DNA of 64,000 nt from Actinoplanes lobatus (GCF_014205215.1 NZ_JACHNC010000001.1:6506501-6570500); one strand, 5' to 3'. Counted from the first letter of the stretch, positions 53,359 through 62,529 are shown. Notes: generated by a model from the sequence alone, not told the origin. Translations and numbers: made by a program.

Positions 53359-53610
53359 ATGAGCGACACCACCAGCACGACCCCCGCGGCCGGCGGCTTC
53401 ACCGGTGACCCCGCCGACGCACTCACGGTCGCCGGCGCCGGCGGGTGCTGCGGCAACCCCGCCCAGACCACTCTCGCCCTGCCCGAGCCGGCCGCCGAGA
53501 CCGCCGCCCCGTGTTGCGGCACCACCGCCGAGGCCGGGCAGGACGGCTCCTGCTGCGGAGCCGCCGCCAAGCGGCAGGCCGTGGACGCCGGGCAGGGCTG
53601 CTGCTCATGA
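53359..53610 (+). CDS. Small cysteine-rich protein (83 aa)
   Basis: The protein carries vicinal-cysteine motifs spaced along it: GAGGCCGNP, APCCGTT, GSCCGAA and a terminal GCCS, with Ala/Thr-rich linkers. Vicinal Cys pairs can bind arsenite or soft metals. It precedes an M28 peptidase with a 4-bp overlap (ATGA) and is divergent from the ArsR regulator. It may be a metal-binding peptide substrate or sequestration protein; no characterised family is recognised. Confidence 0.65.
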   Translation: MSDTTSTTPAAGGFTGDPADALTVAGAGGCCGNPAQTTLALPEPAAETAAPCCGTTAEAGQDGSCCGAAAKRQAVDAGQGCCS

Positions 53611-54878
53611 CCAGCTCCCCCGCCCCGCCGCTCGCCGGACTGGACGCCCTGCTCGACCAGGTCTCGGGCGAGCGGATGGCCGCCACTGTCGCCACCCTGG
53701 CCGGTGTCACGTTCACCGGCCGGCGGGTCGGCAGCCCCGGTGGCGCCGCCGCCGCGGACTGGCTGACGGACCTGCTGGCCGAGACCGGCGTGGCCGTCAC
53801 CCGTGACAGCTTCGCCGTCGGCAACGTGCCCCAGGTCTACGCGCCGCCGGCGGTGTCGTGGCAGCACGCCGGGGGAGTGGTGCCGCTGGTGTTCGGCCGG
53901 GACGTCGCCGTGCACCTCGCCTCCGCCGACCGGGGACAGCCGGTACGGGCCGGGCTCGCGGTCGCCGGCTACGGCGACCCGGCCGGCCGCTGGCTGCTCG
54001 TGCCGGCCGGGATGAGCCTGTTCGACGCCTACGCGCACGCCGACGGTGCGGCCGGGCTGCTGCTGGCCCGGGGCGTGGATGCGGACGGCTGGCACTACAC
54101 GATGCTGGCCGGACCGAACCCGGGCCCGCTGCCGGTGCTGTCGATCGAGCCGGGCCTGCACCAGCGGATGACCGCCTCGGCCCGGCGCGCCGACGGTGAC
54201 GGTGACGCCATTCTGTCGGCCGCCACGCCGATCCGGCGGATCGAGGTCACCGCCACCAACCTGCACGCCCGCTACCGGACAGCCGTGCCCGGCGGGCTGG
54301 ATCTGCTGCTCACCGCCCACTACGACGGTGTCGGCGACCATCCGGGGCTGCGCCAGCCCGCGGCGGCCGACAACGGCAGCGGCGTGGCCGTGATCTGCGA
54401 GGCCGCTCGGCTGCTGGCCGCGGCGATGCCGGACGGGACGGGGCTGTCGGTGGCACTGCTGGACGCGGAGGAGACCGGCGCGCTCGGCTCCGCCCGCCAC
54501 GCCCGTCGGCTCACCGACGCCGGTGAACGGCCGGTGGTGGTCAACGTCGACGGCGCCGGCCACCTGAACACGGCCGCGGCGGTCGAGGCCGGCGGTCCCG
54601 CGTACGGCCTGCTCGCCGTGCTGGACCAGGCCGCTCGCCACGTCCGGCTGCCGCTGGCCGCCGGGCCGGTGGCCTCGGACAACCGGCGGTACGCCGCAGC
54701 CGGGCTCGCCGCGGTCGGCGTCGGCGCCGGGATGGCCGGCTACCACAGCCCCGCCGACACCGCGGAGCGCGTCGAGCGGGCCACCCTCTCGGCGGTGTGC
54801 CGCCTGATCATCGCGGCCGTGTGGCTGGCCGGTGCGGCGCCCGCTACGCTCTCATCGTTGATCGGCGATGAACGATGA
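53607..54878 (+). CDS. M28-family zinc metallopeptidase
   Basis: The 423-residue protein has the M28 metal-site motifs: LLLTAHYDGVGDH, AAADNGSGVAVICEAAR, LLDAEETGALGSARH and the final YHSPADTAERVERA. The N-terminal ~210 residues form a PA-like insert. No signal peptide is visible, so it is probably cytoplasmic. Its start overlaps the Cys-rich peptide stop (ATGA), so the peptide may be its substrate; this is inference. An ArsR gene follows 15 bp later. Confidence 0.8.
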   Translation: MTSSPAPPLAGLDALLDQVSGERMAATVATLAGVTFTGRRVGSPGGAAAADWLTDLLAETGVAVTRDSFAVGNVPQVYAPPAVSWQHAGGVVPLVFGRDVAVHLASADRGQPVRAGLAVAGYGDPAGRWLLVPAGMSLFDAYAHADGAAGLLLARGVDADGWHYTMLAGPNPGPLPVLSIEPGLHQRMTASARRADGDGDAILSAATPIRRIEVTATNLHARYRTAVPGGLDLLLTAHYDGVGDHPGLRQPAAADNGSGVAVICEAARLLAAAMPDGTGLSVALLDAEETGALGSARHARRLTDAGERPVVVNVDGAGHLNTAAAVEAGGPAYGLLAVLDQAARHVRLPLAAGPVASDNRRYAAAGLAAVGVGAGMAGYHSPADTAERVERATLSAVCRLIIAAVWLAGAAPATLSSLIGDER

Positions 54879-54893
54879 TGGGTGTGATGGCGA

Positions 54894-55223
54894 ATGGCCG
54901 AACTGCTCGACAGAGCGACAGCGGAGCAGTACGCCTCCTGGTTCCGTGCCCTGGCCGATCCCTCGCGGGTGCAGATCGTGGAATACCTGGCTCGCCAGGA
55001 CCGCCCGATGCCGGTCGGCGAGATCGTCACCGCCGTCGGCCTGGCCCAGTCGACCGTCTCCCAGCACTTGAAGATCCTCACCGAGGTGCGGTTCGTGCTG
55101 GTGGAACCGGCCGGCAACGCCCGCCACTACCGGATCAACGCCCGCTGCATCGCCTGCTTCCCCTCCGCCGCCGACGTCGTGATGGGCAAACCCGCACCCG
55201 ATGCGACCGCAGACTGCGCATGA
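54894..55223 (+). CDS. ArsR-family regulator
   Basis: The 109-residue winged-helix protein (FRALADPSRVQIVEYLARQD, LAQSTVSQHLKILTEVRF) resembles ArsR/SmtB sensors, with C-terminal Cys (NARCIACFPSAAD). Likely senses arsenite and controls the flavoprotein/MFS genes downstream. Confidence 0.88.
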   Translation: MAELLDRATAEQYASWFRALADPSRVQIVEYLARQDRPMPVGEIVTAVGLAQSTVSQHLKILTEVRFVLVEPAGNARHYRINARCIACFPSAADVVMGKPAPDATADCA

Positions 55224-55242
55224 CCACCTCAGGAGCTCTCCC

Positions 55243-56616
55243 ATGAACAGCCACTTCCCGGAACTGCCCGTCGTCGTCATCGGCGCCGGGCCCGTCGGTC
55301 TCGCCGCCGCCGCGAATCTCGCCGAACGCGGCCTGCCGTTCCTCGTCCTCGAAGCCGGGGACGGCCCGGCCGCCGCCGTTTGCGACTGGGGCCATGTGCG
55401 GCTGTTCTCGCCGTGGCGTTACAACATCGACCCGGCCGCCGCGCGCCTGCTCGACGACTCCGGCTGGGTCCGCCCCGACGACGACAAGCTGCCCACCGGC
55501 GCCCAGCTCGCCGCCGACTACCTCCAGCCCTTCGCCGACCTGCCCGCCGTCAAGCCGCACGTCCGCTACGGAGCGCGCGTCGTCGCGGTGACCCGGCTCG
55601 GCCTCGACCGGGTCCGCAGCCTCGGCCGCGAGCAGGTCCCCTACCTGGTACGCCTCGACACCGGCGACGACATCCTGGCCCAGGCGGTCATCGACGCGTC
55701 CGGCACGTGGACCGTACCCAACGTCCTCGGCGCCTCCGGCATCCCCGCGCACGGCGAAGACCTTGCTTCGGCGTACGTCGACAGCGCTCTCCCGGACGTC
55801 TTGGGCCGCGACCGTGACCGATTCGCCGGAAAGCGCACCCTGGTCGTCGGCGCTGGGCATTCCGCCGCCAACACCCTGCTCGCCCTCGCCGAACTGGCGG
55901 AGCAGGCGCCCGGCACCACGATCGGCTGGGCGATCCGCGCGACCAGCCCGGCACGCACCTACGGCGGCGAGTCCGCCGACGCCCTGCCCGCCCGCGGCGC
56001 GATCGGCTCCCGCCTGCGCGCACATGTCGAGAACGGCACGATCACCCTGTACACCGGCTTCTCCGTGCAGAGCATCAACGTCGCCGGCGACGAGGTGCGC
56101 GTCTCCGACGGGAAGCGGACCGTCGCCGTGGACCGGATCGTGTCGGCGACCGGGTTCCGGCCGGACCACACGATCACCGGCGAGCTGCGCCTCGACCTCG
56201 ACCCGATCCTCGGCTCCACCCGGGCACTCGCCCCGCTGATCGACCCCAACGAGCACTCCTGCGGCACCGTCCCGCCGCACGGCGTCGACGAACTCACCCA
56301 CCCCGAGCCCGGCTACTTCGCCATCGGCGTCAAGAGCTACGGGCGTGCGCCGACGTTCCTGCTGGCCACCGGCTACGAACAGGCCCGCTCGGTGGTCGCC
56401 GCCCTCGCCGGGGACTGGGAGGCGGCCCGCGACGTGCAGTTGGACCTGCCGGAGACCGGCGTCTGCAACAGTGACCCGGTCGATGGCGGCTGCTGTGACA
56501 CGCCCGCCCCGGCCGGCCTTGCCACCGGGATCTCCGGCGGACTGCTCACCGCGCCGATCCAGCTCATCAGCCTCGGCGAGAAGCCCGCCGACGGCGCGGC
56601 CGGCTCGTGCTGCTGA
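55243..56616 (+). CDS. FAD/NAD(P)-binding oxidoreductase (ArsO-like flavoprotein)
   Basis: The 457-residue protein carries an FAD motif (VVVIGAGPVGLAAAANLAER), a second Rossmann (RTLVVGAGHSAANTLLALAE) and VSATGFRPDHTI, the layout of flavin monooxygenase/ArsO-type proteins found in ars operons. The C-terminus is cysteine-rich (CNSDPVDGGCCDT, AAGSCC). It is in one strand-consistent run ArsR-flavoprotein-MFS. ATG 55243 follows AGGAGC. The exact redox reaction on arsenic compounds is not known from the sequence. Confidence 0.85.
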   Translation: MNSHFPELPVVVIGAGPVGLAAAANLAERGLPFLVLEAGDGPAAAVCDWGHVRLFSPWRYNIDPAAARLLDDSGWVRPDDDKLPTGAQLAADYLQPFADLPAVKPHVRYGARVVAVTRLGLDRVRSLGREQVPYLVRLDTGDDILAQAVIDASGTWTVPNVLGASGIPAHGEDLASAYVDSALPDVLGRDRDRFAGKRTLVVGAGHSAANTLLALAELAEQAPGTTIGWAIRATSPARTYGGESADALPARGAIGSRLRAHVENGTITLYTGFSVQSINVAGDEVRVSDGKRTVAVDRIVSATGFRPDHTITGELRLDLDPILGSTRALAPLIDPNEHSCGTVPPHGVDELTHPEPGYFAIGVKSYGRAPTFLLATGYEQARSVVAALAGDWEAARDVQLDLPETGVCNSDPVDGGCCDTPAPAGLATGISGGLLTAPIQLISLGEKPADGAAGSCC

Positions 56617-56620
56617 CCTG

Positions 56621-57793
56621 ATGCGGGCGACGAACCAGCTGCCGGCCACCCACGGCGGCCGGCAGCTGGTCGCGACGTTCGCCATCACCCAGACCATCGG
56701 GTACGGCTGCCTCTACTACTCGTTCGCGGTGCTGCTGCACGCGATCGCCGCCGACCTGCGAGCCACCCCTGCTGCGGTCACCGGGGCGCTCACCACCGCG
56801 ATCCTGGTCCAGGCGGCCATGGCCGTACCGGTCGGAAGGTGGCTCGACCGGCGCGGCGTCCGTGCCCTCATGACCGGCGGAAGCGCCCTCGGCGCCGGGA
56901 TGCTCGTCGCGTGGTCCCAGGTGGACCGGGTGTGGCAGCTGTACCCGGTGTTCGCCGGGCTCGGCGTGGCCATGGCCATGGCGCTCTACGAACCGGCCAC
57001 CGCCGTTCTCGTCGCCCGGTTCGATGCGGCCCGGCGGCCACGGGCGATCCTCGGGATGATCGTTGTCGCCGGGTTCGCCAGCACGATCTTCATGCCGCTC
57101 ACCGGCTGGCTGAACGACCGGCACGGCTGGCGTGCCACCTTGTTGACCCTCGCCATCCTTTACGCGGCTGTCGCGATCCCCCTGCACTGGCTGGTGATCC
57201 GCCACCCGAACCACCACGCGGAACCGGCGCCGCGACGGCGGGCCCCCGTCCGCGACCGCGGGTTCTGGCTCCTGGTCATCGCGTTCGTCGCCCACGCCGC
57301 CGCGATGAGCAGCATGACCGTGCACCTGGTCGGTTTTCTGACGAGTCGCGGACATCCCGCCACGTTCGCCGCCACCGTCGCCGGACTGCTCGGCGCCCTG
57401 TCCGTCACCGGGCGCCTGCTGCTCACCGCGGTCGGCGGCCGGATCCGCCTGCATCGGGTGGTGGCCGCCATCTTCGGCCTCCAGGCAGCCGCCGCGTTCA
57501 GTCTGCCGCTGGTGGCCGGCAGTACGGGCGGTGCTGTCGCCGGGGTGATCGCTTTCGGGCTCGGCTTCGGCATCGCCAGCCTGGCCACGCCGCAGTTGCT
57601 CGCCGAGCGTTACGGGACCACCGGCTACGCCACCATCGCGGGCACCCTCGCCGCCTTCGTCACCCTGGCCAAAGCCGGCGCGCCACTGGCTGCCGCCGGT
57701 CTTCTCGCCACACCGAGCGGCTACCTGACGGTCCTGCTCGCCGTCGGCAGCGCCTGCCTGGTCGCCGTCGCCGGCATCCTCACGCGAGGCTGA
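56621..57793 (+). CDS. MFS transporter of the arsenic cluster
   Basis: The 390-residue protein has ~12 TM helices (LVATFAITQTIGYGCLYYSF; GFASTIFMPLTGWLNDRHGW, a loop-like MFS motif). It starts 5 bp after the flavoprotein stop. By neighbourhood it probably exports an arsenic-containing or flavoprotein-made product. Confidence 0.85.
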   Translation: MRATNQLPATHGGRQLVATFAITQTIGYGCLYYSFAVLLHAIAADLRATPAAVTGALTTAILVQAAMAVPVGRWLDRRGVRALMTGGSALGAGMLVAWSQVDRVWQLYPVFAGLGVAMAMALYEPATAVLVARFDAARRPRAILGMIVVAGFASTIFMPLTGWLNDRHGWRATLLTLAILYAAVAIPLHWLVIRHPNHHAEPAPRRRAPVRDRGFWLLVIAFVAHAAAMSSMTVHLVGFLTSRGHPATFAATVAGLLGALSVTGRLLLTAVGGRIRLHRVVAAIFGLQAAAAFSLPLVAGSTGGAVAGVIAFGLGFGIASLATPQLLAERYGTTGYATIAGTLAAFVTLAKAGAPLAAAGLLATPSGYLTVLLAVGSACLVAVAGILTRG

Positions 57794-57994
57794 TCCGCGC
57801 CGGTTCGCCAGCCGTCTCTTGTCAGCTCGTCCCGGTAGAAGGCGCGGATCTCGGATTCCGCCAACGTGCTGCGGTAGGTCTGAGCGGCGTGGGAGGCGTC
57901 ACCGCAGCCGGAGAACGTGCCGGTTCTCGGTGCAGCCACCGAGCAGGCAGGCGGCGAGTGCGACGGCCGTCATGGGCCCGAGACGGGTGAACAT
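57721..57994 (-). pseudogene. Frameshifted small lipoprotein remnant
   Basis: From ATG 57994 the frame gives MFTRLGPMTAVALAACLLGG with lipobox LGGC, then stops after ~30 residues. In another frame the sequence continues QTYRSTLAESEIRAFYRDEL, a plausible continuation of the same short lipoprotein. One base change near 57910-57940 would fuse them. Low-confidence reading; overlaps the MFS 3' end. Confidence 0.4.
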
Positions 57995-58097
57995 GCCGGG
58001 CAGTATGTCCCACCCGGGATAGCTCGGCCGGGTGGGACTTTCTTGTCGTGAAGCCGGTGGTCCCGATGCATCTTGTCATTCGGCTATAGTCCGCTGT

Positions 58098-58310
58098 ATG
58101 CCAGCGAAGCCGATCAGCCTCATGGGTGCGCACGAGATCCGTGTGCGCCTTGGCGGTGTCAGCCGCCAACGCGCCTACCAGATCACCACTCGGGCGGACT
58201 TCCCGAAGCCGGTCGCCGACCTGGCTCAGGGCAAGATCTGGCTGACCGACGACGTCGAGACGTGGATGAAGGCCCACCGGCCCGCCGCGGACGACGGCGA
58301 CGAGATGTAG
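58098..58310 (+). CDS. Small helix-turn-helix protein (AlpA-like)
   Basis: The 70-residue protein (MPAKPISLMGAHEIRVRLGG, then VSRQRAYQITTRADFPKPVA, IWLTDDVETWMKAHRP) matches the MerR/AlpA-type excisionase fold. Such proteins act in prophage or chromosomal regulation. Its role here is unknown; the convergent hydrolase follows 13 bp later. Confidence 0.75.
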   Translation: MPAKPISLMGAHEIRVRLGGVSRQRAYQITTRADFPKPVADLAQGKIWLTDDVETWMKAHRPAADDGDEM

Positions 58311-58323
58311 AAGGCCGCCGCGT

Positions 58324-59220
58324 TCATTCGCCGAGGAACTCGGTGACCGCTCGTCGCAGGGTTTCGACGTTGCCGATGAGGACGTGGCCGCCGTGGTCCA
58401 GTTCGAGTGTGCGGGCATCGGGTAGCCGGGCGCTGAACCGTTCGACGTCGTCGTGGGGCGCCAGCAGGGCGTGTGCGGCGTTGATGATGAGTGCCGGGGC
58501 GGCGATCCCGGACACGGGGATGCGGTCGGCGAGGGCGTGCTCGGCCACCGTGGCCCGGTCGTGGACGGTGCCCGCCCGGCGGGGAGCCAGCGGGAACATC
58601 GTTCCGTTGATCGCGTTCAGCTCGTCGAGGTCGTCCTTCGCGAGCTGTGCGGGAGGCGCCCCCGCGGCCAGTTTCACCACGGCGGGGATCTTCGTGGTGA
58701 GCCACAGCAGGAACTGTGCCCGGGCCAGGACGCGTACCGCCGGGACGGGAGGCAGTGGCGCCCGTCCCGCCAGCGGCAGCAGGGGTGATTCGAGGACCAG
58801 GCGCCGGACGCGCCCGGGATGGTCGGCGGCCAGCTGGAGCGCGATGACCGTGCCGGCGGAGAGGCCGACCACATCCACCTGGTCGACGCCGAGGTGGTCC
58901 AGCAGTTCGACGAGGGCAGCCGCCTGGTCGCTGACGGAGGCGCCGTCGGGGAGTGGGGAGCCGGGGTAGCCGAACCGGGACGGGCTGATCACGTCGTACC
59001 GGTCGGTGTGGTTCTGGGCCAGGCGGCGCTGTGCCCAGTCGATGCCCTGGTCCCAGCCGCCGCCGCTGCCGTGCAGGACGAGAACGGCCCGGCCGGTTCC
59101 GAACCTGGCGTAGCGGAGCATCCCGTGGGTGGACCGGAAGTCGGCCACCGGCACCGGCGGGTTCGCCAGGCGACGTTCTGCCACGACCATGTCGTCGTGA
59201 TACCGCTTCCACCAGCCCAT
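58324..59220 (-). CDS. Alpha/beta hydrolase
   Basis: The 298-residue protein has the oxyanion motif VLVLHGSGGGWDQG, the nucleophile elbow DVVGLSAGTVIALQLA (GLSAG), an Asp near PALIINAAHALLAPHDDVER and His in LELDHGGHVLIGN. Typical of small cytoplasmic hydrolases; substrate unknown. ATG 59220 chosen; the upstream open frame is non-coding. Confidence 0.85.
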   Translation of the reverse strand: MGWWKRYHDDMVVAERRLANPPVPVADFRSTHGMLRYARFGTGRAVLVLHGSGGGWDQGIDWAQRRLAQNHTDRYDVISPSRFGYPGSPLPDGASVSDQAAALVELLDHLGVDQVDVVGLSAGTVIALQLAADHPGRVRRLVLESPLLPLAGRAPLPPVPAVRVLARAQFLLWLTTKIPAVVKLAAGAPPAQLAKDDLDELNAINGTMFPLAPRRAGTVHDRATVAEHALADRIPVSGIAAPALIINAAHALLAPHDDVERFSARLPDARTLELDHGGHVLIGNVETLRRAVTEFLGE

Positions 59221-59441
59221 CCGGTGATCATCGCATCGCACCGCCGGAGAGTGTCGATCAAGGCCCCCCTGCGACGTGGCCCGGCGTCGATGGACGCCGT
59301 GCCTACCATCAACGCGATGGAACCCGTTCTGGTCCCGATCGACTCTCACCAGTTCTGGCTGCGCGACCCCGGCCGTCGACCACAAGCTGTCCGACCGGGC
59401 CGTCGACCTCCAGCAGGGGAGGTAGTGCCGGAAACCACGGC

Positions 59442-59484
59442 CCGGACGATGCCGTAGGGCGGCCTGCCCTACGGCATCGTCCGG
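59442..59484. terminator. Strong hairpin terminator
   Basis: A perfect 19-bp inverted repeat (CCGGACGATGCCGTAGGGC and complement) around a 5-nt loop lies 7 bp past the stop of the minus-strand M28 aminopeptidase. Confidence 0.9.
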
Positions 59485-59490
59485 CTGCTG

Positions 59491-61245
59491 TCAGCTGACG
59501 GTGAGCGCGGTGTCGTCGATGACGAACGACGTCTTCAGCGAGGAGTCCTCGACCCCGGTGAAGGTGAGGGTGACGGTCTGCCCGGCGAAAGCGGCCAGGT
59601 TGTACGAGCGCAGGGTGTACGCGCTGGCGTTGAGGTTGGAGAACACCTGCAACGTGGTGGTGCCGGCCTTCACGGTCAGTTTGTCGTACTGGGTGGTGGT
59701 GGTCGTCTCCGCTGTGATGATTTTCAGGTAGAACGACAGCGTGTAGGCGCTGCAACCGGTGGGAAGGGTCACCGACTGGGACAGGGTTTCGGTATTCGTC
59801 GAACCGTTGCCGTTGAGCCACGCGTCACGGGTGCCGGTTCGCGGCGCTCCGTCGCCGGTGTTCGCGCCGATGACTCCGGTCGAAGCGGTCCACGGTGTCG
59901 TTGCGGTTTCGAAGCCGGGATTGCCGAGCTTCTGGCCGGCGCCGGTACACCCGCCGGTCCCGGTGACCGTCAGCGTGTACGAAGCACTGTGGGTCGCCGA
60001 GCCCGTTCCCGTCACCGTGATGGTGTAGGAACCGGCCGCGGCGGCCGTGGTGGTCGCGACGGTCATGGTCGATGATCCACCGGAGGTGACCGACGCCGGG
60101 CTGAAGCTGACCGTGACACCGGCCGGAGCACCGGAGCTCGTCAGTGCGACGGTCTGCGCGCTGCCGGAGGTGGTGGCGGTGTTCACGGTGGCCGTGGCCG
60201 AGGAGCCCGGGGCCACCGAGCCCGTGTTCGGGCTGAGCGACACCGAGAAGTCGTTGGCCGTCGAGGTAGCCGTGGTGAGGGTCCACGCGGCGTACAGCTC
60301 GGCGTTGGCCCAGCGGCCCAGCGAGGTGGTGTTGATGTTCGACGGGTAGGTGTCGCAGGCCTTGTGGTAGCAGGGGTCGTAGGCCTGCCCGGCGGTGCCG
60401 CCCCACTTGGTCACCTGGGCGCTGGTCTTCGTGTAGCTGGCCCCGGTGGAGTTGATCGACGAGGGGATGCCGGCGTTGCGGAACGAGCCGTCGTCGCTGC
60501 AGCACTCGGTCGACGTCTCGGTGGGAACGCTGATCGAGGTGAAGTACTCGCGCAGCTTCACGGCGACGGCGTCGGTGCCGGTCACGAAGTAGCCGCCGTT
60601 GGTGGAGGCGATCATGTCGAAGGTGCCGTACGCCTTGATCGCGCTCTTCTGGGCCGTGGTCAGCGAGTTGACGTAGAACTTGGAGCCGATCAGTCCCTGC
60701 TCCTCACCGGCCCACCAGCCGAACCGGAGGTGGTTGGTCATGGTCGGGTTGTTCGCGGCCAGTTGGAGCGCGGCTTCGAGGAGTGTGGCCGTGCCGGAGC
60801 CGTCGTCGTTGATGCCCGGGCCGGCCGACACGCCGTCGGAATGGGCTCCGAACATGTAGGTGTTGCTGGTGTCGCCGCCCGGCCAGTCGGCGATGATGTT
60901 CTTCGCGGAGCCGCTGCAGGTGGTGCAGGTCTGCACGGTGACGGTGAAACCGGCCGCCTGCAGCTTCTGCTGCAGGTATGTCGTCGTCGCGGTGTGCCCC
61001 GCCGTGCCGGTGGCCCGGTTGCCGCCGTTGCTGGTGGCGAAGGTCTGCAGTTGTTGCAGGTGGGCGTTGACATTGGCGACGTTGACGGTCGGCGGAGCTG
61101 CCAGCAGGGAGGCGCTGATCGCCGGCACGGATGAGCCGGCCGATCGTGCGCCGGTCGAGGCCGGCGCCGGCAGGGCGCTGAGCGCCACCGTCGCCGCGAC
61201 GAAAACAGCTAGGGCAGGTCCTGCCGTCACCGTTCTGAGTCTCAT
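59491..61245 (-). CDS. Secreted M28 aminopeptidase with C-terminal beta domains
   Basis: The 584-residue protein has a signal peptide (~residues 1-29), an M28 catalytic core with TYMFGAHSDGVSAGPGIND, GSGTATLLEAALQLA, WWAGEEQGLIGSKFYVNS and ACDTYPSNIN, a Streptomyces-aminopeptidase-like arrangement (zinc ligands His/Asp/Glu). Two Cys-containing segments follow (STECCSDDG, CYHKACDT). The C-terminus has an Ig-like SPNTGSVAPGSSATA module and a P-domain/CBM-like part (NPGFETATTPWTASTG). Likely an extracellular, multidomain peptidase. Confidence 0.9.
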   Translation of the reverse strand: MRLRTVTAGPALAVFVAATVALSALPAPASTGARSAGSSVPAISASLLAAPPTVNVANVNAHLQQLQTFATSNGGNRATGTAGHTATTTYLQQKLQAAGFTVTVQTCTTCSGSAKNIIADWPGGDTSNTYMFGAHSDGVSAGPGINDDGSGTATLLEAALQLAANNPTMTNHLRFGWWAGEEQGLIGSKFYVNSLTTAQKSAIKAYGTFDMIASTNGGYFVTGTDAVAVKLREYFTSISVPTETSTECCSDDGSFRNAGIPSSINSTGASYTKTSAQVTKWGGTAGQAYDPCYHKACDTYPSNINTTSLGRWANAELYAAWTLTTATSTANDFSVSLSPNTGSVAPGSSATATVNTATTSGSAQTVALTSSGAPAGVTVSFSPASVTSGGSSTMTVATTTAAAAGSYTITVTGTGSATHSASYTLTVTGTGGCTGAGQKLGNPGFETATTPWTASTGVIGANTGDGAPRTGTRDAWLNGNGSTNTETLSQSVTLPTGCSAYTLSFYLKIITAETTTTTQYDKLTVKAGTTTLQVFSNLNASAYTLRSYNLAAFAGQTVTLTFTGVEDSSLKTSFVIDDTALTVS

Positions 61246-61369
61246 GGGTGCTCCTAGGGTCGAGGCCGATACACGGCCAGGCCGTAGGAGAACAGGAATA
61301 TGCCACCAAGCACAAGATATCGAAACGCTTATATCTTTGACCGCCCCCGTGCGGTTCGAGTCGACTTGG

Positions 61370-61957
61370 TCACGCTGCCGACGGCAGATGGTCGATCATG
61401 GCGAGTCGGTGCTGGACGCGTACGACCGCGGCGCGCAGCAGCGGTGTGCGGAGCTGGCGTGCGGCCGCGTTCGGGGAGTCGGGTCCGTGCCGGCGGAGCA
61501 TGTCGGCGAGGCGCTGCTCGAAGTTGATGACCCTGCCGTTCGGGGTGACCGTCTGGTCCGCGTAGGTCAGCGCGTCGGACACTCGTGACTGTTCGCGCGG
61601 GAATCGGGTGAGTTTTTCGGCCAGTCCGCGGGCCTGGGCCGTGTGCATCGCCGCGGAGTGGTGGGCGACCAGTGCGACGATCCGTGACGGCCACCCCGTC
61701 GTCTCCAGGTGGCGAGCGCCGTCGAGCGGGTGGAAGCCGGTGTCGTACAGGGTGGCGGCGTATCCGATGTCGTGCAGCCAGGCTGCCGCCAGCAGGATCT
61801 CGCCCTCGCTGCGTGACCCGACCGTGGCGGCCGCCATGTCGGCCCGTCGCGCCACCCCGATCGTGTGTAGCCAGCGCTCCGGTAGATCCACCAGCAATCG
61901 TTGCGCGAGATCGCGGGCACGGTGGACATCCCCGACGGAACGAAGAGCGTCGGTCAT
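61370..61957 (-). CDS. HD-domain phosphohydrolase-like protein
   Basis: The 195-residue protein has the HD metal motif split as RWLHTIGVARRAD and LAAAWLHDIGYAATLYD with VALVAHHSAAMHTA, typical of HD-superfamily hydrolases acting on nucleotides or as regulators. C-terminal LAMIDHLP. No other domain; role unknown. Confidence 0.85.
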   Translation of the reverse strand: MTDALRSVGDVHRARDLAQRLLVDLPERWLHTIGVARRADMAAATVGSRSEGEILLAAAWLHDIGYAATLYDTGFHPLDGARHLETTGWPSRIVALVAHHSAAMHTAQARGLAEKLTRFPREQSRVSDALTYADQTVTPNGRVINFEQRLADMLRRHGPDSPNAAARQLRTPLLRAAVVRVQHRLAMIDHLPSAA

Positions 61958-62096
61958 GAGATTCCTCCGTGGATGTTGCGGCGTTCAGGCGGGAGTGGAA
62001 CGGATTGCCCGCGGAGCAGGGCGGTTCGCCGCCGGGGCGGATTCGGCGTCGGATCACGGCGGCGACGACCAGGACGGTCGCGCCGACGGAGATGGC

Positions 62097-62128
62097 GCGT
62101 CTCGCCCGTCTTGCAGTGGGCGAGACGC
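62097..62128. terminator. Hairpin terminator after the lysine-rich micropeptide
   Basis: GCGTCTCGCCC pairs perfectly with GGGCGAGACGC over a 10-nt loop; it lies 7 bp beyond the stop of the 18-residue minus-strand gene. Confidence 0.7.
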
Positions 62129-62135
62129 CGCACCG

Positions 62136-62192
62136 CTACTTCTTCTTGCTCTTCTTCTTGTCCTTTTTGCTCTTCTTGTCCTTCTTGGCCAT
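62136..62192 (-). CDS. 18-residue lysine-rich micropeptide
   Basis: ATG 62192 opens a frame reading MAKKDKKSKKDKKKSKKK and then TAG; 12 of 18 residues are lysine. A ribosome site (GAGAGGGGG, 5 bp upstream) and a downstream hairpin terminator argue that it is a genuine gene rather than a shadow. Such a peptide would bind nucleic acids or acidic surfaces, but the function is unknown. Confidence 0.55.
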   Translation of the reverse strand: MAKKDKKSKKDKKKSKKK

Positions 62193-62529
62193 GTCGTCCC
62201 CCTCTCGATCGATCCACGGCAAAGCTACCGAGTGTGATAGCCCTATGTGCCGTGGGTAACAGTGCTGGAGGCGCGTGACGTGAAGATGAACGAAAGGGAA
62301 ACGCCGTTCTGCTCAGGTTACCGCCGGCTGACCCTGGGTGCGGCCGAAACACCACTGAGCAGCGTCGATGGCAGTGTCCGAAAATGCACAGTGCCTCTGA
62401 GATGTCCATCACACTAACGGCAGGCATCCGGAATCCGTCCTGGAGTCTTGCTGAGGCCGCGGCGCCGACCGGGCTCGGCACACTGCCAGGGCCTGCGGAC
62501 GACGCGGCGGCTGTTCCTATGATCACCGG
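62193..62529. other. 337-bp intergenic region
   Basis: It lies between the divergent micropeptide and TPR-like genes. Both promoters should be here, though no sigma-70-like box stands out clearly. No further gene is supported. Confidence 0.5.
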
